Counted from the first letter of the stretch, positions 46,490 to 56,587 are shown. The stretch: DNA of 64,000 nt from Niallia nealsonii (GCF_002835805.1 NZ_PISE01000047.1:20830-84829), one strand, 5' to 3'. Notes: generated by a model from the letters alone, not told the origin. Made by a program: numbers and translations.

Positions 46490-46524
46490 GCAGGTCTCCT
46501 CTTAAATAGGAAACCTGCTTTTTA
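46490..46524 (+). terminator. Terminator of the LCP gene
   Basis: GCAGGT-TCCT pairs with AGGA-ACCTGC, followed by T5. Confidence 0.8.
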
Positions 46525-46573
46525 CTCTATATTTCAGTTTTTCCCTTTTTTTTATCACTTTAAACAATTTTAA

Positions 46574-46615
46574 ACATAAAAAAGATGTTCCCGATAAAGG
46601 AACATCTTTTTTATG
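46574..46615. terminator. Bidirectional terminator between LCP gene and tagO
   Basis: ACATAAAAAAGATGTTCC and GGAACATCTTTTTTATGT form a perfect 18-bp stem with A and T runs on the two sides; it serves tagO leftwards. Confidence 0.88.
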
Positions 46616-47675
46616 TTTTATCTTTTTCCGTTGTATATCGCAAGTCATTAATAAATTTTAATATTGGTTTATAATTTTTCCCGACCAGTCCGATTTTTTC
46701 TACAAATAATTCAATGATTAGCAGCATAATGGCAATTAATAAAATGCCCCCCCATACTTTTGCTTGAGAGAATATAACCGCAACCAGTCCAAAAAATGTA
46801 GCCATTGCATAAATAATAATCACTGTTTGTCGATGAGTAAACCCAATATTTATTAGGCAATGATGCAAATGGGACTTGTCAGGCGCCGACAACGGCTGTT
46901 TATTGATTAATCGGCGAATGATCGCAAAAAAAGTATCAGAAATTGGCACCCCTAAAATAATGACAGGAATAACAAAAGAAATTAACGTTACGTTTTTAAA
47001 CCCTAATAAGGACATAACGGCAATTATATAACCAAGAAACAAGGCTCCTGTATCTCCCATAAATATTTTCGCAGGATAAAAATTAAAAAATAAAAATCCT
47101 AATGTACTAGCTAAAACGATAGAAGATAATGCAATAACATAGCCATTCCCCATAATCATTGCCATTCCAGTAATGGTAAACAATGCAATGGAGGAAACAC
47201 CTGCTGCTAACCCATCTAGTCCGTCAATTAAATTAATAGCATTTGTAATTCCAACAATCCAAAGAATAGTAATTGGTACATCTAAAAATCCAAATTGCAG
47301 CTGGCCGCCAAATGGCAAGTTGATAAATTCAACTTGAACCCCGCCCCACACAACAACAAGAACTGCTGCAGCTGTTTGTGCAATAAATTTTATTTTTGCA
47401 TTAAGATTATATATATCATCAAGTACACCAGTAATGATGATAATAAGACTCCCAAGCAGAATTGGATAGTGATACGCTTTATCAGGATTAACTAAGAGCG
47501 CACCAATAAGAAAGCTTATATATATGGCTAAACCGCCCATTCGAGGCATAATTTTTTGGTGAACTTTTCTTTTGTTTGGTTTATCTGTAGCTCCTACCTT
47601 AAATGCAAGTTTTTTCACAAGAGGTGTTAGTACGATAGAACCAAAAAAACACATAATAAGTATAAAATAAATCAT
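46611..47675 (-). CDS. tagO: Undecaprenyl-phosphate GlcNAc-1-phosphate transferase
   Basis: A 354-residue, multi-span membrane enzyme of the WecA/TagO family that starts wall teichoic acid synthesis on undecaprenyl phosphate. Catalytic motifs are DDIYNLNAK, INLIDGLDGLAAG and FFNFYPAKIFMGDTGALFLG. The first helix and MPRMGGLAIY follow the usual order. No tagA (ManNAc transferase) is in the window, so the next enzyme is encoded elsewhere. Confidence 0.95.
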   Translation of the reverse strand: MIYFILIMCFFGSIVLTPLVKKLAFKVGATDKPNKRKVHQKIMPRMGGLAIYISFLIGALLVNPDKAYHYPILLGSLIIIITGVLDDIYNLNAKIKFIAQTAAAVLVVVWGGVQVEFINLPFGGQLQFGFLDVPITILWIVGITNAINLIDGLDGLAAGVSSIALFTITGMAMIMGNGYVIALSSIVLASTLGFLFFNFYPAKIFMGDTGALFLGYIIAVMSLLGFKNVTLISFVIPVIILGVPISDTFFAIIRRLINKQPLSAPDKSHLHHCLINIGFTHRQTVIIIYAMATFFGLVAVIFSQAKVWGGILLIAIMLLIIELFVEKIGLVGKNYKPILKFINDLRYTTEKDKT

Positions 47676-47994
47676 AGAGAGCCTCCCTAATGCCCTACTA
47701 TACTAACAAATCCAGGCATAATCATTTCTGAATATATATCGAGGTTTATTATAGCACAATCCATCCAAGCTTGGTGCATAATATTTGTTGCCTAATTTTA
47801 CAATTATATTACAAACAAATAATATTTTTAATACTTCCTTAACCATCCTATAAACTAAGACGTATAAACAAAACAAAAAGTTGCATATATTTAGTCTATT
47901 TATTTTTTATACCATGCTGCTAATTTTTCTATATTAACAAACGATGGCTTTATTTAGTATAGACTAATTAGATGAAAGTAAAACAATGTCATGG

Positions 47995-48100
47995 ACGCCC
48001 CCCCCCTAAATTAAGGTCTTGCCTCCAATAAAGTGAAACTTCAATCAGTGGGGGTTTTCCCTTAGGTGGGGGTCAAAAGCCCGTTAATGCGTGATAAACA
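47995..48100. repeat. R2 repeat, copy d (internally deleted)
   Basis: Has both R2 ends, CCAATAAAGTGAAACTTCAA followed by TCAGTGGGGG, and GCCCGTTAATGCGTGATAAA, but lacks the middle present in copy e. It lies in the tagO-tagH spacer, which otherwise holds no gene. Confidence 0.75.
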
Positions 48101-48107
48101 GATATAA

Positions 48108-48145
48108 AATAAACAGCCAATTTACTTCAAATATGGCTGTTTATC
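48108..48145 (-). terminator. Terminator of tagH
   Basis: AAACAGCCA (48111-48119) pairs with TGGCTGTTT (48134-48142), then a T-rich tract on the minus strand. Confidence 0.65.
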
Positions 48146-48154
48146 CTCAATATA

Positions 48155-48964
48155 TTATACTTTTCCTGCAAAATTAGGATCGCTTCTCTTTTTAAATCCT
48201 TCTTCACGGAATTCTTTTTTCTGTTTAGCAGTAAGCTTATTGTATTCTTTTAAAAACTCTTCATACGCAGGGATAACTTCTGCAATGCTGCCTGTCATTT
48301 TTAATTCGCCATGCTCTAGCCATATTGCTTTTTGGCAAAATTGTTTCATTTGGCCGATCGAATGACTGACAAAAAACATGGTTTTTCCGCGCTCTTTAAA
48401 CTCTTCCATCTTTTTTAAACATTTATCTGCAAACGCCTTATCTCCAACAGACAGTGCCTCATCTATTATCAGTACATCTGGATTAGTATTAACAGAAATT
48501 GCAAAACCAAGACGAGACTTCATTCCACTTGAATAGGATTTTACAGGCTGGTCAATAAATTTTCCAAGCTCCGAGAATTCAATTATATCCGGTTCCAATG
48601 CTGTAATTTCCTCTTTGCTGAATCCCATCATTAAACATTTTAATTCAATATTCTCTCTGCCTGTTAATTCTCCATTTACTCCAGCTGCAACAGCAATTAA
48701 AGAAGCCTGCCCATCAATTTCCACTTCACCAGAGGTAGGGGGCACAATGCCTGCAACAATATTGGATAAAGTTGATTTTCCTGATCCATTTACGCCAACA
48801 AAACCAATAACATCCCCTTGTTCTGCTTCAAAACTGACATTTCTTAAAGCAAAAAAAGCTTCCCCATAATTTTTCGGCAAAAAGATATCCTTTAACTTTT
48901 CCGTATTATTTGCGTACAGCTTATATCTTTTGGTTAAATTTTTTACAACTACAGATTTTTTCAT
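48155..48964 (-). CDS. tagH: Teichoic acid ABC transporter ATPase TagH
   Basis: A 269-residue ATPase with Walker A GVNGSGKST, the LTGRENIELKCLMMGF helix, signature SYSSGMKSRLGFAI and Walker B VLIIDEALSVGD. With TagG it exports WTA chains across the membrane. At 269 residues it lacks the long C-terminal extension of B. subtilis TagH (527 residues). It follows tagG by 14 bp. Confidence 0.93.
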   Translation of the reverse strand: MKKSVVVKNLTKRYKLYANNTEKLKDIFLPKNYGEAFFALRNVSFEAEQGDVIGFVGVNGSGKSTLSNIVAGIVPPTSGEVEIDGQASLIAVAAGVNGELTGRENIELKCLMMGFSKEEITALEPDIIEFSELGKFIDQPVKSYSSGMKSRLGFAISVNTNPDVLIIDEALSVGDKAFADKCLKKMEEFKERGKTMFFVSHSIGQMKQFCQKAIWLEHGELKMTGSIAEVIPAYEEFLKEYNKLTAKQKKEFREEGFKKRSDPNFAGKV

Positions 48965-48978
48965 AGAACCACGTCCAT

Positions 48979-49794
48979 TTATAAAAAGTCAATAAAATGT
49001 CTTCTGAATCTTACATGCATATAGGAGCCAACCGCCAGCAGTAGAATAACCAATATCCAGAAATACACCGTAATCGCTGGATGTGCCGTAATAAACCAGC
49101 CTTCTCCAAGAAGTGCATAACGATAGCCTTCTATTAAATAATAAACTGGATTTAAACGCATGATAAATCCAAATGTTTCTCCTAAACGTTCTGGCGACCA
49201 TAAGATTGGCGTAATATACAGCAGCACTCTCATCACTGCTTGCAAAAGCATCTGAAAATCACGAACTATAGTAGAGATCGTTGATGTAATTAATGATAAT
49301 GCAAATAAAAAGATAAGTGATGCAAATAAAAAATATGGCAACTGCAGGTAATAAATAGAAATATGATATCCTGTAAATTGAAAAATAATGATAATAATCC
49401 CCATTAACAGCAATTGCGGATATAATAACGATAAAATAACATACGAAGGAATGGCGCTTAACGGAAAATTCATCCTTGAAACCATCCTTAATCTAGCATA
49501 AATAGACCTTGATCCTTGGGTGATAGATGGGTAGATGAAAAACCATAAAACGATTCCGGCCAGCATCCAGACTAAATAAGGAATATTACCATTTTCTCCT
49601 GGTATTGTCCCTCTGTCTTGGACAAACCCAAATACAAACCAATAGATGGCAATTTGAATTCCTGGATTAATCAATTCCCAAAGTATGCCTAAATAATTAT
49701 TTCGGTTAGCGCTTTTTAATTCATACATCGAAAGTCTTTTAATTAAATGAAAATTATCGATTTGTTCCTTTAATACTTTAAACATAGAAACCAT
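48979..49794 (-). CDS. tagG: Teichoic acid ABC transporter permease TagG
   Basis: A 271-residue ABC-2 permease with about six helices, starting with LIKRLSMYELKSANRNNYLG and WELINPGIQIAIYWFVFG. It forms the channel for WTA export with TagH. The ATG at 49792-49794 has AAGGG about 10 nt upstream. It lies 65 bp after the tagF-like gene and probably shares its transcript. Confidence 0.93.
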   Translation of the reverse strand: MVSMFKVLKEQIDNFHLIKRLSMYELKSANRNNYLGILWELINPGIQIAIYWFVFGFVQDRGTIPGENGNIPYLVWMLAGIVLWFFIYPSITQGSRSIYARLRMVSRMNFPLSAIPSYVILSLLYPQLLLMGIIIIIFQFTGYHISIYYLQLPYFLFASLIFLFALSLITSTISTIVRDFQMLLQAVMRVLLYITPILWSPERLGETFGFIMRLNPVYYLIEGYRYALLGEGWFITAHPAITVYFWILVILLLAVGSYMHVRFRRHFIDFL

Positions 49795-49859
49795 AATATA
49801 TGTGCCCTTCTTTATAAATTCGAAAACGCATGATATAAGTGTATATCTGCGGATTTCAT

Positions 49860-51977
49860 CTATTTTAGAAAAACCTCTTTGACTACGCGGCTAGAGGCAT
49901 TTCCATCTTCCAAATAGCAAAATGTGTTATAAAAGTCATTATATTTTTCTGTAAACTCCATGCTATCCACATTTTTTATATAATCAATTACTTCTTCTGT
50001 TGTTTTGACTAGTGGACCTGGAGCAGTTTTTTCAAAATCAAAATAGAAACCGCGCAATTTATCACGATATGTTTCAATATCATATACATAAAAAATAATA
50101 GGTCGCTTTAAATTGCCATAATCAAAAAATACAGAAGAATAGTCTGTTATCAAGAGATCTGCAATTAAATAGAGTTCTCTAATATCTTCATAATTGGAAA
50201 AGTCATAGGCAAAACCTTTATATGGCGACAAATCAAAGTTTTCTGCCACTAAATAGTGCATTCTTAGTATCACTACATACTCATTGCCTAATTCCTTTTT
50301 TAATTTCTTAAGATCCAATTCTAAATCAAATTTATATTTGCCTTTTTGATAAAATTGATCGTCTCTCCAAGTTGGTGCATATAATATCACTTTTTTATTT
50401 AACGGAAGATTAAATTTTTTCTTTAACTCATCCATATTGTCTTTTGTCCCATGATCATATAATATATCATTTCTTGGATAGCCTGACTCTATTACTTTTT
50501 TATCAAATTGAAATGCACTTCTGAAATTTTTAGAAGAATAGGCATTTGGAGAGATAAGATAGTCCCAATTTCTTGCTTCAAATAAAAAGTTTTCTTTATA
50601 CTTTTCCGTACTTGTTCCAGGCATATACACTTCATCCATATCTGCTGCCAATTTCTTTAAAGGTGTCCCGTGCCATGTTTGCAAATAAGTAGTGTGTTTT
50701 GGCTTCGGTATCCATAAAGGCAGCCTGCTATTGCTCACCCAAAATTCAGCTCGTGCCATCTTAAACAGCCACTTTAAAGAAAACCGAGGAACAATCATTA
50801 AATCTTTTTCTTCAAAATTTTCAATGAACCTCGAATCCACACTCCAATACATATCAAATTCTGGATGATATTCTTTTAAGTACTCGTAAATTGCTCGAGG
50901 ATTGCAGCTGTATTGTTTTCCTAAAAAGCTTTCAAAAATGATCGATTTCTTTTTAGCAGGCAGATAGCCTACCAGCTGAAATAATATTTTATAAACTACT
51001 ACAATTTTATTTGCTTGTTTCCATTTATAAAATATTTTTCTTATTCTTTCTTGTATTTCCTGATTCAAATAAAATACAGAAGCAGAAACAGTTAAAAACC
51101 CTCTTTGTTTTGTCGCTTTTAATGTTACCTTCTTTTTTGCTTTGCCAATCTTCCAAACTTTTGATTGAACATTTTTATGGATAAGTGGCTGATAGGATAG
51201 TCTTGGGCTTGTTATATGATCAACTGCATCAGAATCAGAAAAAGAAAATTCCAAATAAAATCTTAAGTTGACAGCCCGATTATGCTCTAAACACTGCTTA
51301 ATATTGACAATCGTTTCAAAGCCAATATTATCATAGTTGTTTAAGCCGTATCCATATTTTTCAGTTAAATCTTTTCTCATTTTTCCTTTTACAGGAAATC
51401 TAAATTTTTTCTCATTTAAATCGTTTGAAACTATTAATGTTCTCTTTATATTCCCAATCTGCAAACTGTTATGCAAAGGATAAAAAGAGTATCCTGATAA
51501 ATAAACCGTTCCATCCTTTTGTAAAGAAGCTTCATCAACACTAGCCAATATATAAGGAGGCGTTGTTTTAAAAGAAATGCCGCCTTCTTTAGTAGTATAT
51601 GGAGTAAAAAGAGAATTATCTTTTTCAAATAAATAGTAGACTAATGCAAAAGGTTGCTTATTGGATTTAAGTCTATACTTCTTTTTATTAGCTGTATCTC
51701 CTAACTGAACATAAAGATCCCAAATTGCCTTCTGAGAAAAGTCTTTATTATAGATGTTCAAATCAACAGCCGTTTCATACACACCATAGCCATTGAGAGA
51801 GGCGACTTGTGTAAAAGGAAAGGAAATAACTGTATCTGTATTTCTTAAACGAAAAAGGAGCGATTTATTTTGCTTGTTCAACAACAAATTTTCGTCGAAA
51901 TAAAACTGAATAATTAAATCCTTATTTTTTATTTCGATTCCCTTTATTTGTTTGTTACTAACCTCCGCTTCACGCAT
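49860..51977 (-). CDS. tagF: CDP-glycerol glycerophosphotransferase, TagF-like
   Basis: A 705-residue membrane-associated polymerase. The C-terminal two-thirds (about 330-700) is the glycerophosphotransferase domain: KKKSIIFESFLGKQYSCNPR, YLQTWHGTPLKKL, YPRNDILYDHG, LLITDYSSVFFDYGNLKRP. The N-terminal third is a beta-rich domain of unknown role. These enzymes add glycerol phosphate units from CDP-glycerol to WTA. AGAGGAG precedes the ATG. Whether it is the main chain polymerase or a variant primase cannot be told without experiment. Confidence 0.87.
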   Translation of the reverse strand: MREAEVSNKQIKGIEIKNKDLIIQFYFDENLLLNKQNKSLLFRLRNTDTVISFPFTQVASLNGYGVYETAVDLNIYNKDFSQKAIWDLYVQLGDTANKKKYRLKSNKQPFALVYYLFEKDNSLFTPYTTKEGGISFKTTPPYILASVDEASLQKDGTVYLSGYSFYPLHNSLQIGNIKRTLIVSNDLNEKKFRFPVKGKMRKDLTEKYGYGLNNYDNIGFETIVNIKQCLEHNRAVNLRFYLEFSFSDSDAVDHITSPRLSYQPLIHKNVQSKVWKIGKAKKKVTLKATKQRGFLTVSASVFYLNQEIQERIRKIFYKWKQANKIVVVYKILFQLVGYLPAKKKSIIFESFLGKQYSCNPRAIYEYLKEYHPEFDMYWSVDSRFIENFEEKDLMIVPRFSLKWLFKMARAEFWVSNSRLPLWIPKPKHTTYLQTWHGTPLKKLAADMDEVYMPGTSTEKYKENFLFEARNWDYLISPNAYSSKNFRSAFQFDKKVIESGYPRNDILYDHGTKDNMDELKKKFNLPLNKKVILYAPTWRDDQFYQKGKYKFDLELDLKKLKKELGNEYVVILRMHYLVAENFDLSPYKGFAYDFSNYEDIRELYLIADLLITDYSSVFFDYGNLKRPIIFYVYDIETYRDKLRGFYFDFEKTAPGPLVKTTEEVIDYIKNVDSMEFTEKYNDFYNTFCYLEDGNASSRVVKEVFLK

Positions 51978-52261
51978 CCTGTAACTCCTCTCGAAATATG
52001 TGAAAAAAGATAATATGTAGTAAGATATTTATTATTATAAGCATTTTCCCTACTATTTATAAATCTATGAAACATTATATAGATAAAAAAGCTGGATTTC
52101 AAACTATATTGAAATTACTGCAAAAGTAGGATTTTTACTGTTACATTTTTGTCACATAATCTTTTATATTATTTATTTTTTCATTATACAGCATAGAGAT
52201 AATAGCCGTCTTCTAGTTATTTTTACTTATAGCTGTGTAATATTTTAAAATAACATTTATC

Positions 52262-52503
52262 ATGCATTAACGGACTTTTGCCCCCCACCTAAGAGATGAT
52301 AAGAGAAAACGAGAAATCTAGGTGGACATAACCTTGCCCGTAAAAGTCTAATAGAAAAAACACAGACTGACTATAAGCAGCACTCACCTCCTGTGGCAAC
52401 GTCTCAACGTCTGTGTCACCTAAACTCTCTTCTATCTTGCCTCATCTAACAATTAGCAAGGGATAAAGCCCCCACTGATTGAAATTTCACTTTATTGGAG
52501 CTA
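52262..52503. repeat. R2 repeat, copy e (longest)
   Basis: The 242-bp form: GCATTAACGGACTTTTGCCC at one end and CCCCCACTGATTGAAATTTC at the other. CCACCTA (about 52285) and TAGGTGG (about 52318) form a 7-bp hairpin. Copies a, b, c and d match parts of this sequence. It lies in an otherwise gene-free 600-bp spacer. Confidence 0.78.
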
Positions 52504-52547
52504 AAAAAAAGCATTTTCACTTCCTTCGCCCTGTCAAGTGAAAATGC
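52503..52547 (-). terminator. Terminator of the PA14-repeat glucosaminidase gene
   Basis: GCATTTTCACTT (52511-52522) pairs with AAGTGAAAATGC (52536-52547), with T8 on the minus strand. Confidence 0.85.
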
Positions 52548-52580
52548 CCAAATAATTATCTATTAAAAGGTGCTCTTACG

Positions 52581-55500
52581 CTATTTATATGTTGGTATTT
52601 CTATATCCATCCGATAGGAACTAAGCATTCCATATAAAGAACTAATTTTATTTACTTGTTTGCTTGCCCATCCAATATCTGTTGCATATTGATGCACCCC
52701 TGGATTTAGTGGATTCCATCGCATTTTATAAAGGGTATCTTGATTATAAGTAGGGTGATTGATGTAATTTTCCCCAATAAACTCTGCCCCTCCAATAATC
52801 GCCTTTTCTGGAGTATCCCATCCTTGTTTATAAGCGTATTCAGAGCCGCCTTTTATTGGTGCTGCATCATAGGCTCCAATTCCATACATATTATATACAG
52901 TTTTCGGTGTTACTTTTTTGCCATCTACTGCTGAAACCTTTATGCCAGTTGCTAAAGTAGATGTACCATTTCCTGTTTCCAATAAAGCATGGGAAATTAA
53001 ATAGATTTCATTTATTCCATATTTTTCTCCAGCTTGTATAAAGGACTGTGCTTTGCCTGAAAGTATGCCTTTGCCTTTAAGAATATTGGCATTTACTTCA
53101 CTTTCGCTAACATTTGCACTGCTTGATAAAACCAAAAATTGAAGTTTTTGGTTTTCATCACTTATAAAGTTAGCTGCGTCCATATAATACTTAACATCAG
53201 TTGGTCCCGCATTCACCCAGGTGTTATAGGCCAATCCATAGGTTGCTGGAAAGTCAGCAGTTTCCTTTTTTAGCTCTTTCCAATATTTATAATAATCTAC
53301 CTCATACCATAAAGTACCACTACTGTCCTTCGCCTTAGATTTAATGGTTACTTTATCTCCTTCTTTCAACTTGCCCACTATCCAATAGCTGGTTGATGGA
53401 CCGCCGCGGACATTCCATGTACCATTGTCTATTAATCCATAGTCATTTTTACTGCTAATATAACGAAATGCATTTTCACTCATATATGTTGTATATTTTT
53501 TATCTGTTTGGGCGCTTTTAGTCATTTGAATATTAACAGCTTCATTAAGCCTATAGTTTGTATTCTCATAGCTTGTAAATACAGCTTTTGCCTTTTCCAT
53601 AGAAAACTTAATGGATGCATTTCCTATGCCTTCTTTATACCTTAATACAAATTGGTGTTTTCCTTTAGACAAATAATAACCAACTGCTTTTGTTCCTTTG
53701 TTAATTTTTCCAGACCATGCATCAATCACTGTCTCGCCATCTATTTCTAGTATCACTCCATCATCTGCTTTCACAGTGAAGTTATAGTTTGCATTTTCTG
53801 AGATGACAAACTCTCTTTTAAAAATAGCTGAAAAGTGATCTGTAGGAATATTCGAATCTGAAGAACTTGTTTTCCAATTAAAATTAATATCAGTAATAGT
53901 ATTTAATGAATCTTTTCCGCCCACTATGACAGGTTTCTGAGCATCCTTTACCTTATAAATAGGATTTTCATCTTTCCCCATTGTTTTAGGATAATATTCT
54001 GCATACCATCCAGATGAATCAACGAGATTGCTATCTTTAGCTGGTATGAAAGATAATTTAAACTTGTCATTCGCTTTATTAGTATAATGCCTTACTTCAA
54101 TCCAATGGATATTTCCTTTATCTGTATCTTCTATTTTTACCTTCGTGCTTTTTTCTTTGTAAGCTCCATCTCTCCATTGGTTTATCACTATTTCCCCATC
54201 AATTAAAACTTGAATACCGTCATCTGAAAAACCACGAATCACATATTCTCCAGCATCTAACTCTTTGGCTGTTACATATTTAGCAGAGAAATTACCTTTA
54301 TTTACTCCACTTGCTGGAGAGTTCGCATCAAAATCCTGCGACAATGTCATACTGTTAGAAGTGTTAATCGTTTTAACCGCTGCAGGAGTGCCTTCTAAAT
54401 TCTTATTATTATAATAATAGGCTAGCCAATCTCCTAGTGGTGCAACATCAGCAAATACTTTCGCATCGCTTTTCTTATCAAAGTAATCTACTTTTATAAT
54501 TTGATTGCCATTCTTTTTGGCATCATAGATGGCAGTATTGTAAGTCCCTTGTGAACCAGACCAACGATTAATTAACCATTTATTATCAATACGGACTCGA
54601 ATTCCATCATCAGCAAACGTACTGATAAAGTATTTCTTATCACCTGGTAACAATTTATAAAAACTAGCAGAAAAATTATCTTTTGCTAAATTTTTAAGAG
54701 GAGCATTTTTCCCCCAATCAAAAGCGATATTCCCCACTCTATTTTCATAAAATGTTCCACTAGTGCTAGTATTATTATAATAAGTTGCATACCAGTCTGT
54801 CGTAGAGAGTTCTTCCTTAACTGGTTTTATAGAAAAATCCAATGCGCTTTTGCCTGTTCCCTCAAAATATTCCACTCTTATTTCATGAATATCTTTTGTA
54901 GAAGAACTAGTATCCTTTATTGGAACTTTCAACGCAAGATTGCCATTGTATCCAGATTTCCATTCATCGACCACTTTTTTCCCATCTATATATACCCTAA
55001 TTCCGTCATCAGCTTTCGCTTTGATGAGATAATCGCCTTCTTCCATTCGTTTAAATGTATAGAATTTGGCTGAATAGCTATTATATTTTACTTTATCTGA
55101 TGGTCTGCCATATCCATAATCAAAAGTCAGTGAATCATTAGAAGATGGATATATCTTGGAGTCTTCAGGCGCACCCTTTAAGCTGACATTATTATAATAA
55201 TAGCCAATCCATTCTCCAAAAGGCAGCACTTCTGCAAATAATGACGCATTCCCTGTATCTTCATAATAATCTGTCCGAATTGAATGATTCCCTTTAGTCA
55301 AATTAGGCAATACAGCAGAACTAAACTTGCCGCCAGTTGACCAGCTATCAATAGCCTTTGAATTATCTGCATACATTCTAAGCCCATCATCTGCATAAGC
55401 ATGCAAAAAATAATCTTTATTTTCATCAACGGTTAAACTTTTTTCAAACCTTGCTGAAAATCTATTAAAATGTATGTTTTCTATCGGAGCTTTTATCCCC

Positions 55501-56456
55501 CAATTAAAGGCGATATTCTCCACTCTATTTTCATAAAATGTTCCACCAATACTGGTATTATTATAATAAGTTGCATACCAATCTTTTGTAGAGAGCTCTG
55601 CATTAGATGGTTTTATAGAAAAGTCTAATGCACTTTTGCCTGTTCCCTCAAAATATTCCACTCTTATTTCATGAATATCCTTTGTAGAGGAACTAGTATC
55701 CTTTATTGGAACTTTCACCGCAAGATTGCCATTGTATCCAGATTTCCATTCATCGACCACTTTTTCCCCATCTATATATACCCTAATTCCGTCATCAGCT
55801 TTCGCTTTGATGAGATAATCGCCTTCTTCCATTCGCTTAACGGTATAGAATTTGGCCGAATAATTATTATATTTTACTTTATCTGACGGTCTGCCATATC
55901 CATAATCAAAAGTCAGTGAATCATTAGAAGATGGATATATCTTGGAATCTTCAGGGGCCCCCTTTAAGCTGACATTATTATAATAATAGCCAATCCATTC
56001 TCCAAAAGGCAGCACTTCTGCAAATAATGACGCATTCCCTGTATCTTCATAATAATCTGTCCGAATTGAATGATTCCCTTTAGTCAAATTGGGCAATACA
56101 GCAGAACTAAACTTGCCGCCAGTTGACCAGCTATCAATAGCCTTTGAATTATCTGCATACATTCTAAGCCCATCATCTGCATAAGCATGCAAAAAATAAT
56201 CTTTATTTTCATCAACGGTTAAACTTTTTTCAAACCTTGCTGAAAATCTATTAAAATGTATATTTTCTATCGGAGCTTTTGTCCCCCAATTCAAACGCAA
56301 AAAATCGTACTTTTGTTCTATAGAACTGCCTGTTAAACTTTTATTATTATAATATCCTCCTGACCAATTAGACGATGCCTCGGCTTTATCAAAAGGTATA
56401 TATAATAAAAAAACAAATAAAACTATACCTAAAAAGAAAATCAACTTATTGTACAT
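52581..56456 (-). CDS. Secreted PA14-repeat N-acetylglucosaminidase (autolysin)
   Basis: A 1,291-residue secreted protein with an N-terminal signal peptide (about 1-27). Seven PA14-like modules follow (about 30-1010), each opening with a WxxxYYNN-type motif (e.g. NWSGGYYNN, EWIGYYYNN, DWYATYYNN) and containing a (A/K)DDGxR(V/M) motif. Next come an SH3b domain (about 1045-1095, WNVRGGPSTSYWIVGKL) and a GH73 glucosaminidase domain with SHALLETGNGTSTLATG (catalytic Glu). Modules 1-2 and 3-4 are near-identical. It probably cuts glycan strands, with the PA14 modules binding wall or exopolysaccharide. LytD is the functional relative. Confidence 0.88.
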   Translation of the reverse strand: MYNKLIFFLGIVLFVFLLYIPFDKAEASSNWSGGYYNNKSLTGSSIEQKYDFLRLNWGTKAPIENIHFNRFSARFEKSLTVDENKDYFLHAYADDGLRMYADNSKAIDSWSTGGKFSSAVLPNLTKGNHSIRTDYYEDTGNASLFAEVLPFGEWIGYYYNNVSLKGAPEDSKIYPSSNDSLTFDYGYGRPSDKVKYNNYSAKFYTVKRMEEGDYLIKAKADDGIRVYIDGEKVVDEWKSGYNGNLAVKVPIKDTSSSTKDIHEIRVEYFEGTGKSALDFSIKPSNAELSTKDWYATYYNNTSIGGTFYENRVENIAFNWGIKAPIENIHFNRFSARFEKSLTVDENKDYFLHAYADDGLRMYADNSKAIDSWSTGGKFSSAVLPNLTKGNHSIRTDYYEDTGNASLFAEVLPFGEWIGYYYNNVSLKGAPEDSKIYPSSNDSLTFDYGYGRPSDKVKYNSYSAKFYTFKRMEEGDYLIKAKADDGIRVYIDGKKVVDEWKSGYNGNLALKVPIKDTSSSTKDIHEIRVEYFEGTGKSALDFSIKPVKEELSTTDWYATYYNNTSTSGTFYENRVGNIAFDWGKNAPLKNLAKDNFSASFYKLLPGDKKYFISTFADDGIRVRIDNKWLINRWSGSQGTYNTAIYDAKKNGNQIIKVDYFDKKSDAKVFADVAPLGDWLAYYYNNKNLEGTPAAVKTINTSNSMTLSQDFDANSPASGVNKGNFSAKYVTAKELDAGEYVIRGFSDDGIQVLIDGEIVINQWRDGAYKEKSTKVKIEDTDKGNIHWIEVRHYTNKANDKFKLSFIPAKDSNLVDSSGWYAEYYPKTMGKDENPIYKVKDAQKPVIVGGKDSLNTITDINFNWKTSSSDSNIPTDHFSAIFKREFVISENANYNFTVKADDGVILEIDGETVIDAWSGKINKGTKAVGYYLSKGKHQFVLRYKEGIGNASIKFSMEKAKAVFTSYENTNYRLNEAVNIQMTKSAQTDKKYTTYMSENAFRYISSKNDYGLIDNGTWNVRGGPSTSYWIVGKLKEGDKVTIKSKAKDSSGTLWYEVDYYKYWKELKKETADFPATYGLAYNTWVNAGPTDVKYYMDAANFISDENQKLQFLVLSSSANVSESEVNANILKGKGILSGKAQSFIQAGEKYGINEIYLISHALLETGNGTSTLATGIKVSAVDGKKVTPKTVYNMYGIGAYDAAPIKGGSEYAYKQGWDTPEKAIIGGAEFIGENYINHPTYNQDTLYKMRWNPLNPGVHQYATDIGWASKQVNKISSLYGMLSSYRMDIEIPTYK
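54719..56290. repeat. 786-bp tandem duplication inside the glucosaminidase gene
   Basis: Two adjacent copies (about 56290-55505 and 55504-54719), each encoding two PA14-like modules (262 residues), match almost base for base; for instance 55671-55696 and 54885-54910 differ at two positions. The phase is in frame. The exact borders are approximate. Confidence 0.85.
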
Positions 56457-56549
56457 AACTCTACTAACTATTTATTACACCTCCACAAATATTTAAAAAT
56501 TTTCAATACTATTATTATCTATGAAAATAGTAGATATGTTAAGAAAAAA

Positions 56550-56587
56550 TGTCGAAAAATAATAGTCAAAATTCCCTATTTTCGACA
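56550..56587. promoter_or_regulatory. Inverted TGTCGAA / TTCGACA pair, Spo0A-box-like
   Basis: TGTCGAAAA-ATAG (from 56550) and CTATTTTCGACA (56576-56587) form an extended inverted repeat upstream of the glucosaminidase gene. TGTCGAA is the core of the Spo0A box. Two boxes facing each other are more suggestive than single occurrences. Confidence 0.45.
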
